DNA of 64,000 nucleotides from the NCBI RefSeq assembly GCF_002259645.1, contig NZ_MWWV01000001.1:1-64000 (forward strand), written 5' to 3'. The notes below the pieces were generated by a model that was given only the letters and a program-made list of their open reading frames with translations, had not been told where the DNA came from and searched no databases. Made by a program: the position numbers and the translations under genes. How positions within the stretch are numbered: the stretch's first letter is position 1; every line of letters begins with the position of its first letter. Of the stretch, positions 55,615 to 64,000 are shown one piece after another. This DNA is from Bifidobacterium tissieri. GTDB taxonomy: Bacteria; Actinomycetota; Actinomycetes; Actinomycetales; Bifidobacteriaceae.

Positions 55615-58014
55615 ATGTTCGGTTTTCCCGGGTCGAAGGGCGGGGACGGCGCCGAGGATCCGCGTGAGCGCGAGCGGCGCAGGGCGCGGAGGAGCGGGAG
55701 GATGCCCGCAAGCGTGAAGACGCTGATCGGGTTCGATTCGATGCTGCGCAACGGGATCGCGTATCTGGGCGACGACCGGTGGAGCGCGTCGATGTCGTTC
55801 ACGGACATCAACTACCAGCTGGCGCCGGAGCGTCATCAGATGGAGATCATCGACCATTGGGCCAAGATGCTCACCGGGCTCGAGGGCGGCCAGGACATCC
55901 AGATCGGTTTGTACACGCGCACGCGCGGCCTCGACGACGTGCTGAGGGACATCCGGATGGCGGACCGCGGCGACGGGCTGGACCGGTGGCGCCACGACTA
56001 CAACGATCTGGTGGGCTCGAAGCTGGAGGCGGCGTCGCGCAACACGGAGACGGTCAAGGTCCTCACGCTGACGGTCGAGGAGCATGACCGGGACATGGCG
56101 GTCAACACGCTCAACGGCCTGTGCAATTCGGTCGCGGCGCAGCTCAACGCGATCGACGGGTGCCGGGCGACCAGGCTGACCCGCGAGCAGCGTCTGGCGC
56201 TGATGTCGGAGATCCTGCGTCCGGGCGAGGATCTGCGGTTCAACGAGCGTACGTTCCGTCATCTGCAGGGCCGGCCGGATGTCAAGGATCTGGTGTGCCC
56301 GTGGATGATCGACGCGTCGAGGGCGTCGACGCTGCGCGTGGAGTCGCTGGATTCGGGGTTCTGGCATCGCACGCTGTGGATCTCGGGCCTGCCCCCGGAG
56401 CTGTCGGACCAGCTGATCAACGAGCTGACGGGCCTGCGCGCGAGGGTGAACGTGAGCGTGCATCTGGCGCCGTACGATCGCGGCGACTCGATGACGATGG
56501 TGCGGCGCAAGGGCGCGGAGATCAAGATGCAGGTGATGGAGACGCGCCGGCAGAACCGCCGCCAGGGCCTGGACCCGGACGACCTGCCGGACGATCTGGC
56601 CGACCAGCAGACGCAGATCGGCGATCTGCGCGACGAGCTGCGGCGCACGAACCAGCGTCTGGTGAACGCGATGATCGTGATCGGCGTGAGCGCGGACAGC
56701 GAGGAGGAGCTGGAGCATGCGGTCAAGCAGGTGCGCACGCGAGTCAACGCGCAGGCGTGCAAGGCGGAGTCGCTGTCGTACATGCAGATCGAGGGTCTGG
56801 TCGCGGAGCTGCCGCTGGGCAACAACCCGCTGCCGATGCGGCGGACGCTGACGACGAACTCGTCGGCGATCCTGATCCCGTTCACCACGCAGGAGGTGTA
56901 CGAGCCCAGGGGCATCTTCTACGGGGCGAACACGAAGACGGGCAATCCGATCGTCGCGGACCGTCGCGCGCACATGAACTCGAACGGGTTCATCCTGGGC
57001 ACGTCGGGCGGCGGCAAGTCGTTCAGCGTCAAGCAGGAGATCGGCTCGATGTTCCTCAACCGCGACGACGACGTGATCATCATCGACCCGGAGCGCGAGT
57101 ATCTGGCCCTGTGCCACGCGTTCGGCGGGCAGATCGTGGAGATCAGCGCGGGCGGCCATCAGTGCATCAACCCGTTGGACATCGTGCTGGACGAGACCGG
57201 CGACGTGGATCCGATGAAGACTAAGACGAACAACCTGGTGTCGATGATCGGCTCGCTGGTCGGCGGCAACACGGGCCTGACGGCGGTGGAGAAGAGCCTG
57301 GTGGACCGCTCCGCGCTGGGATTGTACGTGCGCTGGCGTGATTCGGGCTCCCCGCTGCAGCCGACGCTGGGGGATCTGCGCGACGCGCTGGAGGCGACGG
57401 GAGAGGATGCGGGCCATCTGCTGGCGGTGAGCCTTGACGCGTACACGTCCGGGTCGCTGTCGGGCTTCTCGGGCCAGACGAACGTGAACCTGGACAACCG
57501 CATGACGGTGTTCGACGTGAGCGCGCTGACGGGCGAGCTGCGCACGTTCGGCATGATGGTGATCATCGACCAGGTGTGGAACCGCGTGCTGCGCAACCGC
57601 GCCGCCGGCCGGCGCACCTGGCTGTACGTGGACGAGTTCCACCGGTTCTTCTCGAACGGGTACGCGTCGAGCCAGTTCCTGGACATCTACAAGCGCGCCC
57701 GCAAGTACGGTCTGGGCGTGACGGGCATCACGCAGAACATCGAGGAGCTGCTGATGGACGACGGGGCGAGGCTGATGCTGTCGAACAGCGATTTCCTGAT
57801 GCTGCTGACGCAGAACGCGTCGGACGCGGACGAGCTGTGCTCGCTGCTGAAGCTGTCGGACGAGCAGCGCTCCTATTTCACGAACGTGATGCCGGGCCAG
57901 GGCCTGATGAAGATCGGCCCGGCCTACGTGCCGTTCGACGGGCGTATCCGTGACGACAGCCTGCTGTACGGCCTGTACACGACGAGCTTCGACGACAGGG
58001 AGGCCGCCAGGTGA
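55615..58014 (+). CDS. VirB4/TraE-family conjugation ATPase
   Basis: A 799-residue motor of the secretion channel. Walker A is GTSGGGKSFS near residue 463, Walker B DVIIIDPEREY and WLYVDEFHRF, plus the arginine-finger region FLDIYKRARKYGLGVTGITQN. The N-terminal half is the VirB4-specific membrane-associated domain. ATG follows AAGGAGTAGAGGGT. Confidence 0.95.
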   Translation: MFGFPGSKGGDGAEDPRERERRRARRSGRMPASVKTLIGFDSMLRNGIAYLGDDRWSASMSFTDINYQLAPERHQMEIIDHWAKMLTGLEGGQDIQIGLYTRTRGLDDVLRDIRMADRGDGLDRWRHDYNDLVGSKLEAASRNTETVKVLTLTVEEHDRDMAVNTLNGLCNSVAAQLNAIDGCRATRLTREQRLALMSEILRPGEDLRFNERTFRHLQGRPDVKDLVCPWMIDASRASTLRVESLDSGFWHRTLWISGLPPELSDQLINELTGLRARVNVSVHLAPYDRGDSMTMVRRKGAEIKMQVMETRRQNRRQGLDPDDLPDDLADQQTQIGDLRDELRRTNQRLVNAMIVIGVSADSEEELEHAVKQVRTRVNAQACKAESLSYMQIEGLVAELPLGNNPLPMRRTLTTNSSAILIPFTTQEVYEPRGIFYGANTKTGNPIVADRRAHMNSNGFILGTSGGGKSFSVKQEIGSMFLNRDDDVIIIDPEREYLALCHAFGGQIVEISAGGHQCINPLDIVLDETGDVDPMKTKTNNLVSMIGSLVGGNTGLTAVEKSLVDRSALGLYVRWRDSGSPLQPTLGDLRDALEATGEDAGHLLAVSLDAYTSGSLSGFSGQTNVNLDNRMTVFDVSALTGELRTFGMMVIIDQVWNRVLRNRAAGRRTWLYVDEFHRFFSNGYASSQFLDIYKRARKYGLGVTGITQNIEELLMDDGARLMLSNSDFLMLLTQNASDADELCSLLKLSDEQRSYFTNVMPGQGLMKIGPAYVPFDGRIRDDSLLYGLYTTSFDDREAAR

Positions 58015-59759
58015 GCGGCGCGGCCCCCGCGCCATCCCCCACGACGGCCAGGCCCGACGCCTCCGGCCCCTCGGCCACGGTCTCCGGCGGGTCCGGCGCG
58101 TCGGCCGGGGCGCAGGTGGTGCCCGACGGGCAGATGGTGGACCGCAAGCCGGGCAAGCGCCGCGTCTCGCGCGCGGTGGGCGCGACGGTGCATCGCGTGT
58201 GGTCGGCGTCCGCGGACCGGTCGGACGCCGCGTCGTCCATGGGCGTGGACTCGGTCGGCCTGTCGGTGTCGGTCGCGTCGAAGCCCGTGGGGGCCGCCGG
58301 CAGGGCCGTGGGACGCAAGGCGGCCCGGGCGGCCGGCTCGAGGATCCGCTCGTGGGTCGGCGTGTCGCAGAAGGTCGAGGAGACCGCCAGCCGCCGGATC
58401 GTGATGATGAAGAAGGCCGGGCGGGCGTCCAACCGCATCGGGCGCGCGGCGGGCGGCGTCGTGCACGACGTGCGCAACCGTCTGACCGCCGAGGACACGG
58501 ACGTGACGTCGAGGATCGGCGCGTCGGCGCAGAACCTGGCGTTCCGTTCGGCCACGACGGGCACGAGGGGCGCCGTGAAGGGCGCCGCGTTCGCGGTCAG
58601 GCACCGCCACGCGCCGGCGAGGGCCGCGCAGGCCACGGTGAACGGGGCCCGGGGGATCGCGTCGGCCGCGGCCCGGGCCGCCAATGCGGCGCGCATGGCG
58701 GTCACGCGCGCGATCGCGGCGGTGTCGGCCGGGTCCGCGCCGATGGTCCTGGTCGTGGCCGCGGTCACCGCGGTGGCCGTCGTGCTGGTCGCGATCCTGT
58801 CGTGGCTGCCCCTGTCGAAGGACCAGAGCCCGACGGTCATGGGCGGCGACGTGCAGAACGTGCCGGCCGAGTACGTGGAGGACGTCAAGCGCGCCGGCGC
58901 GATCTGCGCGACCGTGACCCCGGCCGTGATCGCCGCGCAGATCGAGGCGGAGTCCAACTGGAACCCGAACGCGGGCAGCTCGGCCGGCGCGCAGGGCATC
59001 GCGCAGTTCATCCCCTCCACCTGGGCCACCCACGGCAAGGACGGCGACGGCGACGGCAGGGCCGACGTCATGAACCCGCACGACGCGATCTGGTCGCAGG
59101 GCAACTACATGTGCGAGCTCGCCAACGGCGTGGCCGGCCTGCAGTCGGCCGGACGCGTCTCGGGCGACCCGCTGGCGCTGACGCTCGCCGCGTACAACGC
59201 CGGCCTGGGCGCGGTGGTCACCTACCACGGGATTCCCCCGTACCGGGAGACGCAGGCATACGTGCAGAAGATCATCGGCCGCGTCCCCTACTTCCAGGCG
59301 GCGGGCGAGGGGTCCGACGGCGCCCAGAAGGGCACGCTCTCCCCGCCGATGATCATGAAGCAGGACGGCTATCATGTGGACTTCACCGCGATGGGCATCG
59401 CCGCCACGAGCACGACGTACGAGCTGTACCAGTGCACATGGTGGGCGTCGCAGCGTCGCGCGCAGATCGGCAGGCCGGTCGACCCGTACATGGGCAACGG
59501 CGGGCAGTGGAACGAGAAGGCCATGGCCCTGGGATACCCGGTGTCCGGCGCGCCGGCCCCGGGCGACGTGATCGTGTTCGAGCCTGGCGTGCACGGCAGC
59601 AGCAGGGTCTACGGGCATGTGGCCGTGGTGGAGAAGGTCAACGATGATGGGTCGATCCTGATCAGCCAGTCGGGCACCGGCTGGATGGCGGTGGTCACGG
59701 AGACCATCAGCGCGCAGTCGCTGGCCCAGATGGGCGCCGGCATCAGCTTCATCCACTAG
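58011..59759 (+). CDS. bifunctional lytic transglycosylase/CHAP peptidoglycan hydrolase (VirB1-like)
   Basis: A 582-residue protein that opens the cell wall for channel assembly. The basic N-terminus ends in a membrane anchor (APMVLVVAAVTAVAVVLVAIL, near residue 245). A lytic transglycosylase domain has the catalytic Glu in AAQIEAESNWNPNA and the AYNAGLGAVV motif; a CHAP amidase/endopeptidase domain follows with Cys of YQCTWWASQ and His of YGHVAVVEKV. GTG start overlaps the VirB4 stop (GTGA). Confidence 0.93.
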   Translation: MSGAAPAPSPTTARPDASGPSATVSGGSGASAGAQVVPDGQMVDRKPGKRRVSRAVGATVHRVWSASADRSDAASSMGVDSVGLSVSVASKPVGAAGRAVGRKAARAAGSRIRSWVGVSQKVEETASRRIVMMKKAGRASNRIGRAAGGVVHDVRNRLTAEDTDVTSRIGASAQNLAFRSATTGTRGAVKGAAFAVRHRHAPARAAQATVNGARGIASAAARAANAARMAVTRAIAAVSAGSAPMVLVVAAVTAVAVVLVAILSWLPLSKDQSPTVMGGDVQNVPAEYVEDVKRAGAICATVTPAVIAAQIEAESNWNPNAGSSAGAQGIAQFIPSTWATHGKDGDGDGRADVMNPHDAIWSQGNYMCELANGVAGLQSAGRVSGDPLALTLAAYNAGLGAVVTYHGIPPYRETQAYVQKIIGRVPYFQAAGEGSDGAQKGTLSPPMIMKQDGYHVDFTAMGIAATSTTYELYQCTWWASQRRAQIGRPVDPYMGNGGQWNEKAMALGYPVSGAPAPGDVIVFEPGVHGSSRVYGHVAVVEKVNDDGSILISQSGTGWMAVVTETISAQSLAQMGAGISFIH

Positions 59760-59776
59760 GACAGGAGAGGAATCGC

Positions 59777-60379
59777 ATGTTGGATGATGACAGGAGGTTC
59801 AGGCGTCGGGTCGCTCTCATGGCGGTCGGCGTCGTCGCGGTGTTCGCCGTGCTGATCGGCATGGCGGCCGGGGGTCCGACGTTCGAGGAGACGTTCGGCG
59901 GCCAGGGGGCGTCGCCGTCCGCGTCCCCCTCGGCGTCGGGTCCCGCCACGGCGTCGCCGTCCGCGTCGGCGTCCCCCTCGGCGTCGGCGTCCGCGTCCGC
60001 GTCGCCGGACGGGGTCCGGGGCGTGGAGGCGGACGGCGCGGCGGCGGCGTGTGACGCGATGGCCGCGGACGCGGTGCGCGCGTTCGTGACGGATTCGCCC
60101 GACCGCGAGGCGTCGCTGCGTCGTCTGTTCACGGACGACGCGCAGGGCCTGTCTACCCCGGTGTCGGCGCTGGCGGGGCAGGACCCGTCCGCGGACTACG
60201 GGACCGGGCTGATGGACGGGTCGGCGTCGACCGCGGTGTGCAGCGTGTGGAACGGCGGCGAGTCGCCGTGGATCGTGTCGCTGCGCAGGCAGGACACGGG
60301 CCGGTGGATGGCGACCGGCATCCAGGGCCCGTACGACCAGTACGTGATGGAGGATCCCGGCGATGCGGCGGATCGATGA
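59777..60379 (+). CDS. transfer-associated membrane protein with Ser/Ala/Pro-rich stalk
   Basis: A 200-residue protein: one N-terminal membrane helix (VALMAVGVVAVFAVLIGMAAG), a repetitive (SASPSASA) extracellular stalk, and a small globular domain with two cysteines (AACDAMAAD, TAVCSVWNG). It resembles VirB8/TcpC-type accessory proteins in plan, but no domain is recognisable. Confidence 0.65.
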   Translation: MLDDDRRFRRRVALMAVGVVAVFAVLIGMAAGGPTFEETFGGQGASPSASPSASGPATASPSASASPSASASASASPDGVRGVEADGAAAACDAMAADAVRAFVTDSPDREASLRRLFTDDAQGLSTPVSALAGQDPSADYGTGLMDGSASTAVCSVWNGGESPWIVSLRRQDTGRWMATGIQGPYDQYVMEDPGDAADR

Positions 60380-61673
60380 GACCACGCCGGCGGCGGACGG
60401 CATCCCGCCGTCCACGCCGCCGGATCGCCTGTACGCCATGGCCATGGACATGGACTGGCGGGACCGTCTCGACGAGATCGCCGCGCATCCGAACTCGTGG
60501 CCGGCGTTGAGACGGTGGGTCAACCGGGCGCGGCGCGTCGGGGTCGATGTGGCGGGCAATCCGCCGGCCCCGCCCGGCTGGGTGCCGCCGGTCCCGCATC
60601 GAGATCCCGGCGACGTGCGCGACCTGATGCTCGCGGACACCTCGGCTATGCTCGGACTGCGGGCCGACGGGCCGGAGCCGCCGCGCGAGGCGCGTGTGGG
60701 AGTCGGCGTGGCCGGGCATGGCCCGGTCATGGCGCGCCCGTCGTGGGATGATCTGATCTCGGGTCGCTACGGGGAGCGGCCCGCCGCAGGGGACGAGCGC
60801 GTGCGTGTGAGCATGGGCTCCCGCCTGCGCCGCGTGCTGCCGGTGGTGGCGGTGGTCGCCCTGGTGGCCTGCGGCGTCGGCGCCGTGGCGTTCAACGCGT
60901 CGCATGGCGGGGCTCCCGCGCCGGCCCCGGGCATGCCGCAGGTCGCGGCCAGCCCCTCCGCGTCATCGGTTCCGCAGGGTTGGGACGACGTGCGCGGCGA
61001 GGCGGCCGCCCTGGCGGTCAGGGTCGCGGCGAGCCCGGTGGCGGACGACAGGCAGGTCGCCGACCGGCTGACGGCGATGCGCGCGCTCATGGACGATGGA
61101 TCGCATCCGGTCGGGCGTCTGGACGAGGCGCGCCGGGATCTGGCGTCGACGTGGGGCACGGTGATGGACGCGCGCGCCGATGAGACGGGCTCCGCCCTGG
61201 CCGACCTGATCGGCCGCGCCGACGGGATGGGCGACGCGCCGGCCGGGCCCGACCGCGACGAGATGCGCCGTCTCGCGGACAAATGGCGCGGCGTGGCGGT
61301 CGACCGGTCGAACCTGGCCGAGGCGATGGCCGCGCGCACGCGTCTGGACCAGCTCGTCGCCGTCCTGTCCAAGTCCGCCGGGCAGCCGGCCGGCGGGGCC
61401 TCGCCGAAGCCCTCCGGCTCCCCCGTGTCGAAGGGGAGGGACGCGTCGGCGGATGCCGGGCGTACCGGTTCCACGCCCGTCGGAGGGTCGGATTCCGGGA
61501 CCGGTCCGGCCGCCGGCGGCGATGGTTCGCCGTCCGTCGCGGGTTCCGGTTCCGGAGCGTCGGGCTCGTCGGACGGGGATCGGACGGTGGTGCCTCCGGC
61601 CGGTTCGCCGGGCTGGGATGTGCCGGGCGATGAGGTTCCCGATGTGTTCCCCGACGTGGATCCGAGCCTGTGA
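60363..61673 (+). CDS. transfer-operon protein with LRV-like start and single membrane helix
   Basis: A 436-residue protein. Residues about 35-75 (LDEIAAHPNSWPALRRWVNRARR, GNPPAPPGWV) resemble variant-leucine-rich-repeat units. A membrane helix (VLPVVAVVALVACGVGAVAF) lies near residue 165, followed by an extracellular helical domain and a long Gly/Ser/Pro/Asp-rich tail. Translation overlaps the previous gene by 17 bp with GGAGG upstream. Function unknown; a cell-surface or channel cap role is possible. Confidence 0.65.
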   Translation: MRRIDETTPAADGIPPSTPPDRLYAMAMDMDWRDRLDEIAAHPNSWPALRRWVNRARRVGVDVAGNPPAPPGWVPPVPHRDPGDVRDLMLADTSAMLGLRADGPEPPREARVGVGVAGHGPVMARPSWDDLISGRYGERPAAGDERVRVSMGSRLRRVLPVVAVVALVACGVGAVAFNASHGGAPAPAPGMPQVAASPSASSVPQGWDDVRGEAAALAVRVAASPVADDRQVADRLTAMRALMDDGSHPVGRLDEARRDLASTWGTVMDARADETGSALADLIGRADGMGDAPAGPDRDEMRRLADKWRGVAVDRSNLAEAMAARTRLDQLVAVLSKSAGQPAGGASPKPSGSPVSKGRDASADAGRTGSTPVGGSDSGTGPAAGGDGSPSVAGSGSGASGSSDGDRTVVPPAGSPGWDVPGDEVPDVFPDVDPSL

Positions 61674-61682
61674 CGCATGACG

Positions 61683-61737
61683 CGGCCCCCGCGTCCGTCT
61701 CCCCTCTTTTCCGGGGTGCGGGCGCGGGGGCCGTTTT
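61683..61737. terminator. bidirectional terminator between converging transfer operons
   Basis: CGGCCCCCGCG (61683-61693) pairs with CGCGGGGGCCG (61723-61733) with an inner CCCC/GGGG stem, and T/A-rich ends on both sides suit termination of both strands. Confidence 0.8.
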
Positions 61738-61739
61738 CG

Positions 61740-63533
61740 TCATTCGGATGCCTTGCCGTGTTTGTCCTTCCCGTCGGTCTTGCGGGGAAGGGGCCGGCGT
61801 GGCCTCCAGCCTTTGGAGTGCTTGAGGGTGGACCGGCCCGCGGCGCGGGGCGTGGCGCCGGGGCGGATCTTGTCGGAGAGGAACGGGTGGACGCCGCGCA
61901 GCATGTACACGCATTTGGCGTTGTCCATCTGTGCGAGTTCGTCGGGGGTCATGAGCTCGCGGCCGGTCCGGCGGTTGCTGATGGTGAAGCTGCCGCTGGC
62001 TCCCTTGCTCTGGCTGGTGTCGCGCATGTCGATGGTGGCCTTGCCGAGCTGTTTGGAGATCCATTCGGTCGTGGTCTGCTCGTTGCCGCCGAGGAAGAGG
62101 ATGCTGTCGCAGTTGCCGATGATGGTCTCCCATTGCTTCTCGTACATGGCCTTGAGCTGGGCCATGGTCTGCAGGATGACGCTGACGCTGATGTTGCGTG
62201 ACCGGATGGTGCTGACGAGCGTGTCGAAGTTGGGGATGCGGCCGACGTTGGCGAACTCGTCGAGGAAGCAGTGCAGGGGTGTGGGCAGGGCCTGTCCGTC
62301 CATGCCGCGGGTGCGTTTGATGACGTTGTCGAAGAGGCACTGGTAGAAGATGGCGGCGATGAAGTTGAAGGTGCGGTCCTCGTCGGGCAGGGCGAGGAAG
62401 ATCGCGGTCCGGCGGCCGGTCTCGCCGATGTGGTCGATGCCGATGTTGTCGGTCTCGAGGATCTTGCGCACGTTGACGACCTGGAGGGGTGCGAGGCGCA
62501 CGCCGATGGAGATGATGATGGATTTCTTGGTCTCGCCGGCGCCCTTGCTGAAGGGCGTGTATTGGCTGACGACGAATTTGAGGCCGCGGGCGGTGCGTCC
62601 GGTCTCCTCGTCCCAGTCGTCGGGGCTGGCCTCCCATTCCCTGACGAGTTCGCGGGCGGCCTGGATCTTGATGTCCATTTCGCTCATGCGGGTCTCGTCC
62701 TCCTCGCTGGCCTCGAGGTCGTCGGTCAGGTCGAGCACGCCGGCGAGGTTGCGGTGCTTGTCGTCCGCGGTGTAGTAGATGTAGCCGATGAGCGCGGTCA
62801 GGAGGCTTTTCTCGCTTTTCTCCCAGAACTGGTCGCCGCCGTTGCGCGCCTCGGGGTTGTTGGTGTTGTCGATGATGTTGCCCACGAGTCGCATGATGGC
62901 CACGTCGGCCTTGTCGGGGTCGATATATTTGAGCGGGTTGAACGTGGTGCTGGTGGTCAGGTCGATCAGGTCGAGCTTGTGGATCTCGTATCCGGCGTCG
63001 GCGAGCCGGCGGGCGCAGCGGTCGTGGAGTTCGCCCTTGGGGTCGGTGCACACGTAGTCCATGCTGGCGTTGGCGATGTTGGGCAGGACGTAGCCGCTGG
63101 TCTTTCCGGAGCCGGAGCCGCCGATGACGATGGTGTTGAGGTTGCGGCGGGTGGCCATGGTGTCGAGGCTGAGTCCCTCGCTGGCGGTCATCTGGAGGTT
63201 CTGGCGGCGGTCCCTGTCGGTGTAGGGGGCCATCTCCTCGGGTCTGGCCCAGCGGGCGGAGCCGAATTCCTCGCCGTCGCGGTAGTTGCGTCGCATGCTC
63301 CATTTGTAGAGCCAGGCGACGCCGACCAGGAACATGCCTGCGATGCCGCCGAGCAGGCTGTCGCGGTCGAGGCCGATGCCTGTGGGGTGCGCCAGCGCGG
63401 CGGTGACGGCGTTGATGGTCTCGTCCGGCGTGGCGCCTGCCGCGATGGATGTGGTGATGGCGTGGGTGATGACGTCGCCGGCCCATAGGCCGAGGATCAT
63501 GGTGAGGATGATGGGGAATGCCTTGCGGATCAT
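61740..63533 (-). CDS. VirD4/TraG type IV coupling protein
   Basis: Hexameric ATPase that brings the relaxase-DNA complex to the channel, 597 residues. N-terminal helices (AFPIILTMILGLWAG, GGIAGMFLVGVAWLY) anchor it; Walker A is IGGSGSGKTSGYVLPN near residue 125, Walker B HCFLDEFANVG, and the VCTDPKGEL and QTMAQLKAMY motifs are TraG-specific. ATG at 63533 follows AGGAAGCA and overlaps the preceding gene (ATGA). It points away from virB4, so a second operon serves relaxase-side functions off the right edge. Confidence 0.95.
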   Translation of the reverse strand: MIRKAFPIILTMILGLWAGDVITHAITTSIAAGATPDETINAVTAALAHPTGIGLDRDSLLGGIAGMFLVGVAWLYKWSMRRNYRDGEEFGSARWARPEEMAPYTDRDRRQNLQMTASEGLSLDTMATRRNLNTIVIGGSGSGKTSGYVLPNIANASMDYVCTDPKGELHDRCARRLADAGYEIHKLDLIDLTTSTTFNPLKYIDPDKADVAIMRLVGNIIDNTNNPEARNGGDQFWEKSEKSLLTALIGYIYYTADDKHRNLAGVLDLTDDLEASEEDETRMSEMDIKIQAARELVREWEASPDDWDEETGRTARGLKFVVSQYTPFSKGAGETKKSIIISIGVRLAPLQVVNVRKILETDNIGIDHIGETGRRTAIFLALPDEDRTFNFIAAIFYQCLFDNVIKRTRGMDGQALPTPLHCFLDEFANVGRIPNFDTLVSTIRSRNISVSVILQTMAQLKAMYEKQWETIIGNCDSILFLGGNEQTTTEWISKQLGKATIDMRDTSQSKGASGSFTISNRRTGRELMTPDELAQMDNAKCVYMLRGVHPFLSDKIRPGATPRAAGRSTLKHSKGWRPRRPLPRKTDGKDKHGKASE

Positions 63534-63967
63534 TGCTTCCTGTCCTTCTTTCGCTTGCTGTTGCGGATTCGTTCCTCGCGGCGTCTGAGCTCGTCGAGGA
63601 ATTCGCCGAGGTGTCGCCTGTCCGGTTCGTGGCCGATGGCGGGGATCTCGACGGTGGGGGTGTCGTCGGCGTCGGGGGCCGGCTCGCCCGGTTCGTCGGT
63701 GCTCGGCGTCTCCTGTCGTGTTCCGTCGTCCGGGGTGGGGTGCGTCCGTGCGGGGATGTCGATGATGAGCAGGCATCCCTTGCCGATGCCGTTCTCGGCG
63801 TGCACGGCGATGGGCGCGGACGCGTGGGCGGTGGCTAGGAGGAGCCTGCCGATGGTGGTGTCGGGGTCGATGCCGGCGTCGGTTCGGGCGCCGGTGTCGT
63901 GCAGGAGCCGGCGTCCGGTCTCGTCGCCGATGCAGGTCTCCGTGCGCCGGTCGGCGATCCCGGTCAT
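63530..63967 (-). CDS. small hypothetical protein preceding the coupling protein
   Basis: A 145-residue soluble protein with a structured start (MTGIADRRTETCIGDETG, GRLLLATAHASAPIAVHAENGIGKGCLLIID), a Pro/Asp/Thr-rich middle and a basic coiled tail (FLDELRRREERIRNSKRKKDRK). Unknown family. It is translationally coupled to virD4 and probably to another gene beyond the edge. Confidence 0.65.
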   Translation of the reverse strand: MTGIADRRTETCIGDETGRRLLHDTGARTDAGIDPDTTIGRLLLATAHASAPIAVHAENGIGKGCLLIIDIPARTHPTPDDGTRQETPSTDEPGEPAPDADDTPTVEIPAIGHEPDRRHLGEFLDELRRREERIRNSKRKKDRKQ

Positions 63968-64000
63968 GGCGTGGCCTCGTCGGGGTCGTGGCTCAGGTCG

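Overview
The window looks like a Bifidobacterium chromosome carrying an integrated conjugative element. The genus is inferred from the AraQ-like LacI operator logic, a Maf-Nudix fusion, a NucS mismatch endonuclease, a class Ib nrdHIEF operon, the actinobacterial-type atp operon and very high GC coding; no 16S gene is present to confirm it.

Core part (about 1-39,750). From the left: araD and a ribulokinase-type FGGY kinase with an AraQ-like LacI repressor; nrdH-nrdI-nrdE-nrdF with two NrdR boxes and a possible 27-codon ORF before nrdF; an AEC-type transporter; a long minus-strand run argS-lysA-hom-thrB-Maf/Nudix-HAD for lysine, threonine and methionine precursors; an amino-acid permease; ridA; tRNA-Arg(CCG); an amino-acid ABC transporter whose binding protein and permease are fused; a CYTH protein; a CnoX-like thioredoxin/TPR co-chaperone; a lipoprotein and two-TM protein pair; an FKBP lipoprotein; nucS; the complete atpBEFHAGDC operon; metA; and an initiator tRNA-Met. 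Many spacers hold short tandem repeats that look like copies of the adjacent gene end or ribosome-binding site, or ornate hairpin repeats.

Mobile part (about 39,817-64,000, running off the right edge). It begins at the 3' end of the initiator tRNA. It carries a divergent regulator pair with three identical-type operators, a winged-helix replication-initiator-like gene with iteron-like palindromes inside its reading frame, a WhiB-like regulator, ParA plus a small ribbon-helix-helix partner, a PBECR4-like nuclease gene next to a large structured RNA candidate ending in a strong terminator, an excisionase-like gene, a complete sortase-pilus cassette (LAATG surface protein, LPQTG major pilin, class C sortase, LPSTG adhesin), a BrnT/BrnA-like toxin-antitoxin pair, and a Gram-positive type IV secretion module (Maff2/VirB2-like, VirB6-like, PrgI, VirB4, lytic transglycosylase-CHAP, two accessory membrane proteins, VirD4). 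No integrase or relaxase is in view; they probably lie beyond the right edge.

How it fits together: the element can plausibly be held by tRNA integration, replicate or segregate using Rep/ParA, decide between quiescence and transfer through the operator switch, and transfer through the VirB4/VirD4 channel, with the pilus available to hold mating or host surfaces. The points most worth testing are the structured RNA/PBECR4 locus, the iterons inside rep, the pilus cassette inside a conjugative element, and the REP-like repeats around nrdE and nucS.
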